DNA of 64,000 bases from Solen grandis. Lineage: Eukaryota; Mollusca; Bivalvia; Adapedonta; Solenidae. This document shows, in pieces, positions 9,249 to 21,888 of this stretch (its first letter is position 1; every line of letters starts with the position of its first letter). The DNA lies in assembly GCA_021229015.1 (NCBI GenBank), contig CM037787.1, positions 32,932,871 through 32,996,870 on the forward strand, given 5' to 3'. Under the pieces are notes generated by a model, which made no database searches, was not told the origin of the DNA, and saw nothing but the letters and a program-made list of their open reading frames with translations. The position numbers and the translations under genes were made by a program.

Positions 9249-12091
9249 TTTCAGGGGAGATAACTAATGACAGCCAAATTTTCAAGGAAAGGAAATAAAA
9301 GAACTTCTGTCACATGTCATGACGTCAATTTACCCCTACGTTTTCCATTGTTTGACATTTTAAAAGCTTATATTGTGAAGTTATATGCATGGCTTTGATG
9401 GAATTGATGATCATTAGGATTCTAAAACTTTAATCTATCTACTAGGCGAAGTCTAAAATGAGTACATTTAGAAATATGAATATGATTTAGAATCTGTGTG
9501 ACTTTCTTGTTAGGTAACCACTTTTATTCATTCACTATTCCATGCTCTTTCTTTACAGTCTTTCAATTTACTTTTTTTATCAAATTACAATTTATTCGTA
9601 TCATACAGTTACTTCTACAGCCGTAAAAGCTACTTATATTCATTATCATACCGATACTGCTTCTAATGATATTACTAATGGTACTAAAAATATTACTATA
9701 AATATTACTTATAATAAATAAAATCAATACATAATTGATGACTGATGGTTATAAATTCAGAACATGTTATTTCACTGATTATACAAATAAGCAAACTACC
9801 GATAGTAATGTTTATGAAAAATTTGCATTGTATATGCCCAATATAAAAAAAAGGTCTTGTCTTTGTTTATAAGACGTAAACGTTTCTTTTTCACAATATT
9901 TTAACTAACAACCACATATATTTCTCGAATTGCAACAGCTACGCTCAAACGTTCACATGTCTAATCAATATAAGCTTTCCATAAGAATGTTATAATGTTA
10001 GCCTATAAATTTTGACTGAAATACTGTCGGCGGAACGTTAAACCCAATAAATAAACAGGTTTCTTTGCGCGGTAATATACGTGAAAGCATTTGTAAATTT
10101 ATCTTTTTGATATATGTTATTCATATCAGGAAACTGATGGTTTGAAAAGATAATGCTTTGGCCGCGTCATTTCCTGGGGGTATGAATATCTACCGATAAA
10201 TGAAATTAATGTACTGAGCAAATAAAAAATCCCACGGTTATTTTTTGCCCTGGGTTTTACAGAAAAGCTTTATGGCTCAAAGCTGTTTTCAACATTGATT
10301 CGACTTCACATTATTTACTATAGCGCGGAACAGAAAATTTGATTATTTTGCATTTTTTATGTGTGAACTACTAAGTCATATCGCATTAATGGCATACAAT
10401 ATGTTAAGCCAATAGATGTGATCGAACGTTTCTGCTATGCGTTATATCAAATTGTATTAGACTATTTTAATGCGTTTGGGTTCTTTGATAATACTTTGCA
10501 ATGAAATTAATGTATCTCTACACTTCTTTTTAAATTGCTTGCCTGAGAAAGTAATGCAGCGTGAATAATATTTTTTTAATGCTTTAAACTCATTTTACAC
10601 AGGCAAATAAAAAAACGTCTTACAATCATGTTTTGAAATTAATATGAATGTAAGTGAAAGGTAGAGCAGTGCGAAATTATTTGCTTACATGTAAATGCGA
10701 CGGATAAAAAAGTTGCCAATCCCTTTTTATGGTATTCATTATATGGATCATTTGCCGTTGGTTCACGATCAGTCCATTTGAAAGGCATGTGCACTATTGA
10801 AATATTTTCCTAGTCATTAATGCACGAGTTATTATACCGTCTGCCTCGTCGTAACCTGAACAATCTAGAGTTGCAAAAAGACGATACTGATACATGTAGG
10901 GTATAGATACTTGTTTGTTATACGCAAAGCGTCCAAAACACGAAATGGGGTTCGTTAAAAAAATGCGGATTTCATCAAAGTGGATATGGGTTTGAGTTGT
11001 GATGTTTTGCAATTGCAGATTAATTTACATGTATGATGAATATACATTCAAATGTGCATTACGTCGTCCAGAAACATAAAGGTCGTGTGTTTAATCCCGG
11101 CCATGATACACCAACGTATTTCTACGGAGTATATGTAATGAGACTGCAATATATCTGTCTCATGTATGCAAAGTCCCAAAACGATTTTTCAACTGTCAAT
11201 TAGGTGTCACACAATCCAAGTAAACACAAAATACTTTTAAATTGTTCAAAAAAAATTAAGTGAGCACTGTAGTTATTTTGAGATGTTCAAGTCTTTGCAA
11301 CACGTTCGATCTACAAAATCGCATAAGACCAAAGCAAGTATTGCATTTGGGACGTGCGTTGCAATGCAACACAATGTCTGACTATTTGTTACATCATGGA
11401 AACAATCATTTCATTCTGATGTTTTGAGTAAGCTTGAATTATCCACTTAAGTCCAAATTTTCCTTGCTATTTGTATAATGCTTCATGAGCATGCGCTTTT
11501 GAAAGATGGATTTGGGGGCTTATAACATCTACAGGAAGATTACATGTGAACTATCTTCATTCCTATTCAGCATACCATACTTTATATCCAGTATATTTCG
11601 ATTTTATCACTAAAGCTACTTAAATACGCAGGTCTATTTGTAACCTACAAAGCTGAACTATTGAGCAAGTTTATTATCCTGTTTGTTTCGGATTTATGCT
11701 TTTTCTATCTTTTATTCCATTGCTCTGATGACGTGAATGCAAAGATATTCGATTCCTTAATCGGGTTCAGGGTTATTTTGAACATCTTGAATATGACGAT
11801 GCAGAAAATAGCATTTACTTCAAATAAATTGTTGAATTTATTTATTTTCATATAGCTCACATTAGCCTTAGAAATATATACATAGGGAATTAATAAATAT
11901 TCCAAATAACAATGTCTTTTATTATACTAAAAATATATATTGTAGAAATTGTATGGTATTTTATTTAGATTGTATTGACTACGAGGACAAGAACATGCGT
12001 AATGTAACTTTGCCGTGTTTAACAGCTACTGAAGAAAATAAATCCATAAAAGTTCAAATTATTTAAGGATTAAATATGATAAGATAAAAAA
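9249..12091. other. gene-poor AT-rich stretch with SINE scraps
   Basis: Only short frames. A SINE tail (ACTGTCGGCGGAACGTTAAA type) lies near 10020-10050. A B-box-like GTGTTTAATCCCGG lies near 11086 inside a degenerate SINE head. Nothing else can be supported. Confidence 0.55.
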
Positions 12092-13200
12092 ATCAAAGCA
12101 CTGAAAGCCCTATCAGAAGCGAAAGTTAAAATGAAATGTGTGAATTATAAAGTCAATCCCTTTAATTTTTTGGTGGTATGCATGTAAAAGATCAGGGAAG
12201 TTAAATCTTATTAAAACAGAAGGTAAAATAGATTATTTTATTTATTGGTCTCTGTCAAATTAAACAAAAATGGATAAGGAATAGTGATTCTTAGTATTGA
12301 TCCTCTCAATACCATTAATACTTCATGAATTTGCTGCAGACAGAAATCATTTTAAAAGGAAAGCAAGAAAATGGGACAATATAAAGTTATTGTTCTATGT
12401 CACTTCACATTCTTCCCATATGTAAAGAATGATATTTATGCCTTCAATAGTTTTTAAGATATGTTCTAGAAAAAACATAATTTTACCATACACGTAAGTA
12501 AGAGAGATACAGCAAGGTAGAGTTATTGTTCTTGGAAAGTAAAGTATGATTCAAATCCCTAAAGTACTTTCTGAGTTGTGACATACAGATGCGAATGACA
12601 CTACAGTCATTTGAGACTAACAAGAAAAGATAAAAATAATATATATATTTCAATTGACGGCTTACATTAAACATACTTCCCCCCTATCAATTTTACTGTT
12701 TTGACCTTATAACCAAACCTGTCTATGCGCAGGACCCTCATATTAGAAAAATCAACCTCTCTATAAATATATATATATATTTATTTTTTTTGACTGAATA
12801 TCAGGGTCCTGTGGTCTATGATTTAAATCAAACGGTTAACAAACGCATAATAATAGAAGCATAAAAACTAGAATTAAAAAAACTAAATATATAACCCAGA
12901 ATATAAAAAAAATAAGTATTACAAAAAGCCGTAAATTTGTGTTGCAAATAAGGTTATTTATACTCGTAGGTAGTTTAACGATTGAAACTGCAGATGAACA
13001 CCGATTTATAAACTTGCTTTTCTTACAGTTTTATTTGCACAGAAATTGTGATAATACCCAATGCTTTCAAAATCCTGCAATATATCTAACTTTTATCAAA
13101 ACTGCAATGCTGACTTCTACAACCCGTGGTACTATTTTTCAACGCGAATGTATGGGTAAGTGGGGGTAATGTGATTGTTAGTAGAAAATCCACTGTCTGA
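12092..13200. repeat. unknown 1.1-kb repeat, copy 1
   Basis: Matches 31020-32218 along its whole length with scattered substitutions and small indels, starting at ATCAAAGCACTGA and ending at CCACTGTCTGA. It holds a local hairpin (CAGGACCCTCATAT near 12730 against ATATCAGGGTCCTG near 12800). No coding frame and no terminal inverted repeats were seen, so the class is unknown. Confidence 0.85.
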
Positions 13201-14268
13201 CTTTAGAAGCTTTCGCTTCTAAAAACTTATAACATCAATGCATGTTTCACATCTGAACCATATATAAAGTAGTATTATGTATATATATATATCTTTATTT
13301 AATTCTTTGACTTATACAATCATGTACATCGTCAATACATAATAAATATACTACACAAATTACACACGTGAAACAAAACAACACTCTCTCTCCGACTCAC
13401 TCTCTCATCCACTACATCATACCACTTTTACCTTCATCATTAGTTTCTCGTAAGTTGTTGATACCTTGTTTATGAATATTATATTTTAGTAATGTGGAGA
13501 ATGGATCATCACTGATATCTCTATTATTAACATGATAATCATTTCGTTTTCAGTTTTTGTCGTAAATTGTATCTAGTGATCAAACTTAATACCTTGCTTA
13601 TAATTTAATATTTAATATTAATGATAGGATAATACGGAGAATGGATCCTCACTGCTATCTCTATTATGCATACATTTTTAATGATTTTTAATCTTGTATA
13701 TGTAAAACTTTTATCATCATCGATATGCCTATGGTACTAACTTATACATATATAAATGCATACACCCAATGTGTAAAGTTGTCAGTAAAAAGCTACAATA
13801 TACTTTTTGTTTACGTATCTTTTCTTTAAATGTAAATATTATTAAGAATTGCCTTATATTTCTCTCCCTCTTATATCCCTAACGAAACGAAATTTAGAGA
13901 AAAGAAGGAAATTGACCAATAAAATGCATAAATAATAATGAACGTATAGCTTCTACGACTACTAGTTGTAATTATAATACACAATGTAATACCACAGCAC
14001 ACACAGAAGTTAAAGAACTTGTCATAGTAGCCACTCATAACAGTATCTATCTTTCATACAACACCCCCTTTCATACACAACTTGCCATTTCACATAACAG
14101 TATACATTATTTACACATATTGATAATGGGATAGCTAAATTTTACATTGTACCAGTCTCCCTATTATCTCCCAATATTATCATTTCTGCATAGTCAACAC
14201 AGAATCGATAATTAACAAAACAATGAATTACATATTTTCACATCACAGATTCAAAAATTCGTTTCTTA

Positions 14269-17200
14269 TTAGTGTTGCTTTTGTAATATATTTTGCAAGA
14301 TTTGTTTTTTTCCTATTAGAACAGTTCGTAATTCAACAAACTTGGTCATACTTGGATATTTGTAATGATACTTTTTTATATATGTCTTTCGTATATCTTT
14401 ATATTTGTCATATATTAATATAAAATGATACTCGTCTTCTATATCGTTTCTATTACACAAAATACACTTTCTGTCAGCTCTCTCTTTTCTATCTCGACCA
14501 TATCTCAAGGTTTCAATGAATAAATTATGTGCACTAATTCTTATCTTACTCAAACATAATCTGTGTTTTCCAAATAAAATGTCCAGGTAGTTTTCATATT
14601 CAAAGTTGGTTTTGATGTTTCTGTACAAATAATTAAGCTTATTATTATCATGTAACTCTCCAAACCACTTTTGTATAAAACTATCAACAAGCCTTTGTTT
14701 AAAATCTTTGATAAACTTATCATAACTGACTTTATGTCCATCATAAAAAACATACATAAAACCATAATTTTCTAACATAGATTTAACAGAATATACCCAG
14801 TTTTTGACCCCTTTGTTACAACTTTCTAACGCATCCTCATATATTGCTCTTAGTATTATATTATCTGTATTTATCAATTTAAACCAATACTTTATTATCA
14901 TATCATACCTATTGATGTATAGCGGGTATCTCCCTAATTCACCATATATTGCTGCATTGCACGAGCTTAATTTAACCCCTAATATCGATTTACAAAATTT
15001 CAAATGCAGTAGTTCTAAGTCCTTAGACTTTGTAAAACACCATACTGGACAAGCATAGTTTAATATAGGTACTATAAAAGCATCAAATAACTGTAGTGCA
15101 AGACTTGGTTTAATTTTTAGCCGTTTGACATTATTTATTAATACATACATAGCTTTAAGTGCTTTACCTTTTAAGTTTTGGATATTAAGTATGAAAGAGC
15201 CTGTGTAATTAAAAGTAACCCCTAGGTAGTTAAAATTATCGACTACTTCTAATTCATCCCTATTGTAAGACCACTTTTCATCGATTCTTATTTGACCCCT
15301 TTTCCGAAATACCATGACCTTGGTTTTTTCAACATTTACTTCCAATCCCCAATGCTGACAATAAGTATGTAAACGATCTAGACTATTTTGTAAGTCTTGC
15401 ACCGAATTACCAATTAACACCATATCGTCTGCAAACAATAGAATAATAATACATAATGAATATAATGATATACCACAATTCAACCTATCCTGTAGAAATA
15501 TTTCTAGATCTTCTAGAAACAAAGCAAAAAATAATGGTGAATTTGTTTGTCCTTGAAACAATCCTATTGAAATATCAAAGAAATCTGAATAAGAATTACA
15601 TTTTTTTACACACGACTGAACATAAGTATACATAGATCTGAATATCATAAATATTTTACCATCAATACCGCTTTTAAACAATTTATACCACAGCCCATTT
15701 CTATAGACTGAATCAAACGCCTTTTTTAAATCGACAAAGGCGTAATATAATCGAGAATTTTCGCCGATAATTTTTGTAATTAAACTATATAATATAAATA
15801 TTGCATCTGTTGTGCTCTTGCCTTTCTGAAAACCAAATTGCGCGTCTGAAATAAAATTATTTTTATGTAACCAATTATCAACTCTGGCATTAAGTACACT
15901 TGAAAATAGTTTGCCAAAATTACTGAGAAGCGTTATCCCCCTATAATTATTTACTTCATTCTTATTCCCCTTTTTATATATAGGCACGATATATCCTTTG
16001 GCCCAATTTTCAGGAAAATGTCCTGAGTCAAAAACTTTATTGAATACATCAGTGATATGGTTTGCTAATATATCTGATGATTCTATAAAATATTCGTTTA
16101 GAATGTTATCAGACGGACAACACGCCTTATTTCGCTTTAACCTTTGTATAGAAGAAATTACTTCTCCCGTAGTAATCGGAACATTCAACTCACTATATGT
16201 TACAGTTACTTAAGTTAAATCGTCTCTTCTATTGAAAATTTCTACTTCTTCTATGACTGTACTATTGATATCATTAAATAGGCTTGAAAAATATTCTTTA
16301 AAATAATCATTTGATAAGTCATTTTCTTTTCTATGTTTATTTTTGAAAAAATTCCAAAATTCTCTCGTCTTGCTTTTTCTCATATTTTCAAATTCTCTAG
16401 ACTGTTTTAACATAAACAATCTTTTTTTCCTTCTAATTAACTTTTTATATTGTTTCTTGGCATTACAAAGTTCTTCTCGATTCTCCATCGATTTACAAGT
16501 ATTAAACATGTTTATCGCCCTTTTATACACATCAAGCGCTACACGACACTCACCATCAAACCACTTCTGGTTATCCTTACAAGTAAAGTTTGAGCCTGGT
16601 TTATTTACAATTGTTTTCTTACATAATGGATCGGCTGCCCCATTTACTAATTGGCAAAAATCCGATACCAGGCTGTCTATATCGTTTTTGTTTTGACAAT
16701 CTCGACTTATAACATTACTAAACTCGCTCAGGTTACCTATAATACGTCTTCTAAATTCATCTTTGTGTTTAGGCTGCCAATTGTATACATCAAATTTACT
16801 ATCGGTCAGTGTTACATTATCATCATTATAACTACACTGTATTTTAAACTTGATTGATACGTGGTCACTAAATGTCGTGAACTTACCCACACTAAAATCG
16901 TCTATGATATGAAAATCACTTTCTTTGATTAACAAATAATCAATGACACTGCACGTGTTTCTGCTGTAATACGTGTAAGAACCCGTTATGAAATCATTGC
17001 CAATGCGGCCATTGGCTATTTTTAGAGACGTCGCTTTACACAGCTCTATCAGTTGCGATCCCCGAGAATTACTTTTTTTATCTTGAGAGGCCCTGGGAGT
17101 GCATATGTCGGGAACGTAATCATTAGAATCATAGTTTGAGAGTAACTTGTCAAAAAGAATATAGTCTGATTTTGTACCAACCCTAGCATTACAATCACCG

Positions 17201-17667
17201 GCTAGGATAACACTCCCTAAATTTTCATACTTAAATATATCTTGTTGTAATATATCAAAAAGGTCCACATTATATAATTTAGATGCTGGGCTATCATCAC
17301 CCCATAAATACATGCCACATAAATAAATATCATTCTCAGTTTTGAAAAATGTCTTGCTTAGTTTTAACCAAATCAAAGTATCGAAATGGTTTTTAACAAT
17401 AGAAATACCTTATTTAAGTTTATTCCTGTAATAAATAACAATTCCGCCACTATTTCTTTTAGCTCTCTTATTTTTAAATTTTCTGTAAAAATTAAAATGA
17501 GAATATGCAGGTAGATCCAATACATCATTTTCATTTGTCCATGATTCACTTAGAACTATGATATCATTGCCAACAATTTCATTTATGAAGTCCTGATTAT
17601 TTAATTTGTCTTTCGTTAAACCATTACAGTTCCATACTTGAATTTTGAGCCCATTCTCCTGTTCCAC
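14269..17667 (-). pseudogene. LINE A ORF2 (endonuclease-reverse transcriptase)
   Basis: Nicks target DNA and reverse-transcribes the element RNA. One frame of 1133 codons: APE-type endonuclease (VWNCNGL, LSESW, GDCNARVG, SDH), RT domain (IVPIYKKGNKNEVNNYRGIT, FVDLKKAFDSVYR, FADDMVL), then a C-terminal region with CILCNRNDIEDEYHF. The last Cys of that knuckle is replaced (LIYDKY where LVCPKY-like is usual). Two TAA stops interrupt it, at 17410-17412 in the endonuclease and 16210-16212 before the RT. Beyond each the frame continues unchanged, so these are point lesions. No ATG precedes the endonuclease core; the first codons read GTG GAA CAG directly after the ORF1 TAG. Confidence 0.85.
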
Positions 17668-18769
17668 CTAGTCACACTTTACCGCTTTCCCATCAATATA
17701 AAGAGTATCGTACACCATCCACGCTCTTTGCTTCTTACTCTGTGCCTCTTTAAGTTTTGGGTATGTACAATGTCTTTCGTTTGGCCACAACTTCTGGCGG
17801 AAACTGTTCATTTACGAAGAACTTTGTACCTTGAAGCTTGCTTCTCTCCCTCCTCACTGCCTCTCTGTCTTTAAAATACGTAAATTTGCATACAATCTTT
17901 CTGTGTATCTTCTGTCCTCTGTGATTTTTCAACCCCGGTTGACCAATTCTGTGCACTCTTTCAATCTTTAATTCCCTCACCTGCTCCTCTGCTAACTTCA
18001 TTTTTTCTTTAATAAAATCTCTGACAATCAACTCTGTTTCCTCTGGTTTTTCATTCTCCTTCTCCTCTATATTTGCGAATATAAGGTTGTTTCGCATACT
18101 TTGAGATTGTAAATATGTAATTGTCTCTTTCAGGTTAGCATTGTCTCTCTCTAAATTCTCCAGTTTCTGCTGCTCATTGCCAACAACATACTTTAACTGA
18201 TCAACTTTATCCTCTACTCTCATCACTTTTAAATCTGTATCTTTTTGTAGAGCTTGTATGTTTGACCATACTTGTGAAATGTCTTTCTCCACTTTCTCTA
18301 CCTTTGATTCTAAAATATCTAACACTTTCAACTTTTCATCAACTAACGATATTTTCTTGTCTATCTTCATAAGAAAGGACATAATGTCAGTGTTTGTGGT
18401 GTTTCCATCTGCACAATGTATGTTGGAAATGCTAGACGCTCCCGTACTTTCTTTACCGTCTTGTACGTGCCGTTCGCTCTTCGTGTCTTTTTCCTTGTTC
18501 TTACCCATTTCGTTTATCTGTTCTAGTTCGTAGTCATATGTACATGGATCATAAAATTCCTCCTCTGTTGTGCTTATGTCATTTGAGCATAAAACAATAT
18601 TTGTTTGCTTTAATATGCCACTTACAGATTCTGAATTGTCCGACCCCTCTCCCTCTCCTTCCGTTCTAAACAGTTTGTGGGTGGGGTGTATGCCTTCTCC
18701 GCTACCACTACTGCTTCCAGCCTTTCTCTTATCTTTCCTTGTCCTAACTTTATCACACATAACCACCAA
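17668..18769 (-). pseudogene. LINE A ORF1 (RNA-binding protein, L1 ORF1p-like)
   Basis: RNA-binding partner of ORF2 in the LINE particle. The N-terminal 100 residues are Ser/Glu-rich and charged. Roughly residues 125-225 form a heptad-rich coiled coil (KIDKKISLVDEKLKVLDILE onwards). The remainder is an L1-type RRM/C-terminal domain with SMRNNLIFANI, IERVHRIG, and KDREAVRRERSKLQGTKFFV. The frame from ATG 18769 stops at 17750. A one-base deletion within TTTT 17755-17758 would restore the family C-terminus (KLKEAQSKKQRAWMVYDTLY) ending in TAG at 17668-17670. The very next codon begins ORF2 in the same frame. Confidence 0.8.
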
Positions 18770-18905
18770 ATAGATAAATGGTTTTCCTTAAAGTTCCGAT
18801 AGCTTCTGTATATATCAAAGTTCATAATACATTGTAAATTCAACAAAAGCTTGCAACACATACTCCGACGAGAGAAAAACACAACTCCCCCACCATTTTG
18901 ATCAC

Positions 18906-19814
18906 GTGCTATGTCTATGATTATGTGAAAATCATATTAAGAATTAAAGAATGAGATATCATATACTTTTAAATCTTAGTTTTTTATATGAATTAAAATA
19001 TATTTTCTAAAATAGTATATTTTCTAAAATAGAATAACACCAAAAGATGCATAACGTTTTTATATTTTTAAATCATATGTACATAACATTATAATTACAA
19101 AATTTACAAAAGAAGTGTTGTATAACCTTTTACAGTACAAATATCGAGTAAAACTGGAAATTTGGAAAAGTTTTAAAATATTGATTTAAATAAGATTGAT
19201 ATATGTATTTAAAACCTTATTAGTAGCTTTACATCAATTCTGATCTTTATTGGAACCTTATATATTTATATGTAATAGTACACAAAATTTACAAAGGGTT
19301 GAAAAGTATATTCAGATAGAGTATTTATATTTATTAATACAAAAACATGTATAGCTTTATATGCGAAAAATAGTGTTTATTGTAACTAAGTTAAATATCA
19401 CATTCGATTTGTCTTTAAGTTGTTCAACAATTCACTCAAGAATTTCTTATACAGAATGCAAAAACTTAAACTAAAGATTGATTTCATAACTTGAATAATA
19501 CTATTAAAATAAGAAGAAAAAACAACAAACAAAACATATATTGATTTGGAAAATGGGATGTACCACAGCATTATTAACACAAATTTATTTACCGTTTTGT
19601 ATATTTATTACACACCCAAAACATTTTACTTTGAACATACAAAAAAATAGAGCTGCCATCAATAGAAACAATATTTTTCATCGATCGGTTATCAATACAC
19701 TCTTAAAATATCAATATTTCAGTAGGAAAACATTGAAAACACATTGGTTTTTTTTGCGGATTTTTTTTCTTATATTCATTATTTGCAAGGTTTAAGCCCT
19801 GTCCAAACGATCAG
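18906..19814. other. no feature recognised
   Basis: Very AT-rich spacer between the 5' end of LINE A and the foldback near 19.8 kb. Short frames only. Confidence 0.55.
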
Positions 19815-20245
19815 TATACCATCGTCGATGGTATAAGGAGCTCCAAACATGCATTAGCAACCTGTCAGTTTCAATATTCGCAAATCGCTGACTTAAACAC
19901 TCACTCAGCCCCTCACCGCGTGGGTTCGAATCCCGACAGGGTCATTCGGATTTTCATGTGAGGAAACCTTCCAGCTGGCTTGCGGTAGGTCGGTGGTTCT
20001 ACCCGGATGTATCCTTGCATTCGGGGTCTCCCTGCACCTGTAATTAGCTGGACGTCGCTATATGACTGAAATACTGTCGGGGCAACGGTAAGCTCAAATA
20101 GTCAATAGTCAATATTCGCACACTATTTCTCGTGTGTATTTGTCGTCGATCTAGCGCAAAATCTACCACGTGCCATGGCTAGATCAATGACAAATACACG
20201 CAAGATATAGCTTGCGAAAACTGAAACTGATGTTTCTGCTAAATA
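19815..20245. repeat. foldback element split by a SINE
   Basis: Begins with a 21-base palindrome (TATACCATCGTCGATGGTAT.., 19815-19835). Left arm pieces are CAGTTTCAATATTCGCA (19866-19882) and CGTGTGTATTTGTCGTCGAT (about 20133-20152). They pair with the right arm GCTAGATCAATGACAAATAC.. through CTTGCGAAAACTGAAACTG (about 20179-20233). The left arm is interrupted by a SINE with a 12-bp target duplication; without it the arms line up. Confidence 0.65.
19883..20108 (+). mobile_element. tRNA-derived SINE with exact target-site duplication
   Basis: Flanked by TCAATATTCGCA at 19871-19882 and 20109-20120. A B box (GTGGGTTCGAATCCC) sits near 19920. The body has CCAGCTGGCTTGCGGTAGGT and AGCTGGACGTCGCTATATGA, ending in a TCAATAG-type tail. 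The A box is poor. The same body occurs at 42425-42600 (plus) and 33250-33375 (minus). Confidence 0.8.
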
Positions 20246-20589
20246 TTGAAATATTTAATTGTATAAAGTACACTTTCTTTTGAACTGAGGGCATACCGTG
20301 CGCGGATACACGATTTTGGATTGGGGATCTTATATTTGAAAATTTCCACAATTAACCATACATGACGGGTCAGGGTCAGTTGTCAAAATTGCCGTACTAC
20401 GTGGGTGTCGACAAAACTGCCCTTGATATTTGATTGTCACATGTACAGTGAATATGTGGATGGACGTATTAAAAACACGTGTTGGTCGATTTTAGAGGGG
20501 GCGAACGCCGCTACTGCCTCCATCTAAGGTACCCCGTCCCCCAGGTATACTTATCGTCGATGAATTATAATGAGCATCACTGCGCATGC
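20246..20589. other. short unique spacer
   Basis: Between the foldback and the 5' end of LINE B; no gene or repeat recognised. Confidence 0.5.
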
Positions 20590-20777
20590 TCGGTGAATAT
20601 GGCGGTTGTGTTTTCTCTCTTAGATATTATTTAATGGTTTAACATGTCAAAATGTTATCATATGCTGTTTTGGATTGACAAAGTTTGTCTCATCGGAGTG
20701 TGTTATCGTTAAATGGTCTTTTGGGATGCTCCGTCGACGTGAGAAGTTTTGCTGAGTGACTTTTGTTACTATTTGTT

Positions 20778-21888
20778 ATGGGCCGTAAACGCGGAAACGA
20801 AGAGATCAACCTACCCAGTCGGAATAAGCAAACAAAGGAGCCAAGGAACACGACAAGGAACACGACCATGGACACGCCTTCACAGAATAATACTACAGCG
20901 TCGTCATCTAACCCAGTGAGTAGTATCCAACATACCCCCTTGATACACCAATATCCGTTTAATGGTCCATATGGTCAGATGAGTCCAGTCTACCAAACCC
21001 CACCCACTCAACATGGCTACGTTCCCTTGTCAACCATGTCACCTCAGCCCCAGCAAGCTGCTCAAGACTCTGGTCTTATACACTCATTGCAATCCATAAT
21101 TCAGAGACTAGATGGCATGGATACCAAACTAAACCAACTGAGTATGATTCAATCCAATATTCAAAAAAAAAATGAAATGGAAAAAAGATTTAAAAAAGGT
21201 CTGATCAATTTATAATTTACAACCAACTGTACTTAATAACAAAACTGAAATAAAAAATCTTAAATCTGAAGTCGACGATCTCCAAGAGCAAAACTACAAT
21301 TTAAAAACAACGTGTGGTTCCTTAAATGATGAAATTATTGACTTAAAATGCAGATCAATACGGGACAACTTGCTATTTTTCGGTATACCAGAACATTCCA
21401 CGCCCCCATCTTTCAACTCGGTAAACAGTGTCCTCGATTCTGACCCAGGACTGTTAGGTGAACAGTCAAACGAGGAGACACATTCCAGTGCGCAGGCGGG
21501 GTCCGCGCACGAGGACTGCAAGGCCAAAATACTTTCCTTCTGTGATTCAGTATTACACATTGACAGGGCAACCGAGACAATACACGTCGAGAGGGCCCAT
21601 CGCATTGGCAGATATGAACGAGGAAAAACCAGGCCGATCGTGGCGAAGTTGAACTCAGATTCTAAAGAAAAAATTAAGAAAGCTCTAAAATCCATAAATC
21701 TAAAAAACACTAATTACAATGTGACAGACCAGTTTCCGCAAGAAGTGAAAGAGAGGAGAAAAGAACTCATCCCTGTAATGATAGAGGCTCGTCGTCAAGG
21801 TAAACGGGCAGTGTTAATCCGGGACAAGTTGTTTATCAACAATACATTGTACACACCAGGAGGGTCAGCGACCAGACGCACTACATAG
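20778..21888 (+). pseudogene. LINE B ORF1 (RNA-binding protein, L1 ORF1p-like)
   Basis: Starts MGRKRGNEEINLPSRN at 20778. The N-terminus is Pro/Gln/Ser-rich, followed by a short coiled coil (LQSIIQRLDGMDTKLNQLS). The first frame stops at 21215, after an A10 run near 21165. The +1 frame carries on through EIKNLKSEVDDLQEQ, DLKCRSIRDNLLFFGIPE, VERAHRIGRYERGKTRPIVA and the C-terminal domain to TAG at 21886-21888. One indel, probably in the A-run, explains the break. ORF2 follows in the same frame as this last part. Confidence 0.8.

Larger units (their letters stand above)
13283..18905 (-). mobile_element. LINE A, L1-like non-LTR retrotransposon, near full length but dead
   Basis: Runs right to left: 5' UTR starting near 18905 (GTTGTGTTTTTCTCTCG, shared with LINE B), ORF1, ORF2, about 1 kb of 3' UTR and an AAATAAAG plus TA-rich tail at 13283-13330. 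Length about 5.6 kb, the same as LINE B. It carries one frameshift in ORF1 and two in-frame TAA stops in ORF2. Confidence 0.8.
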
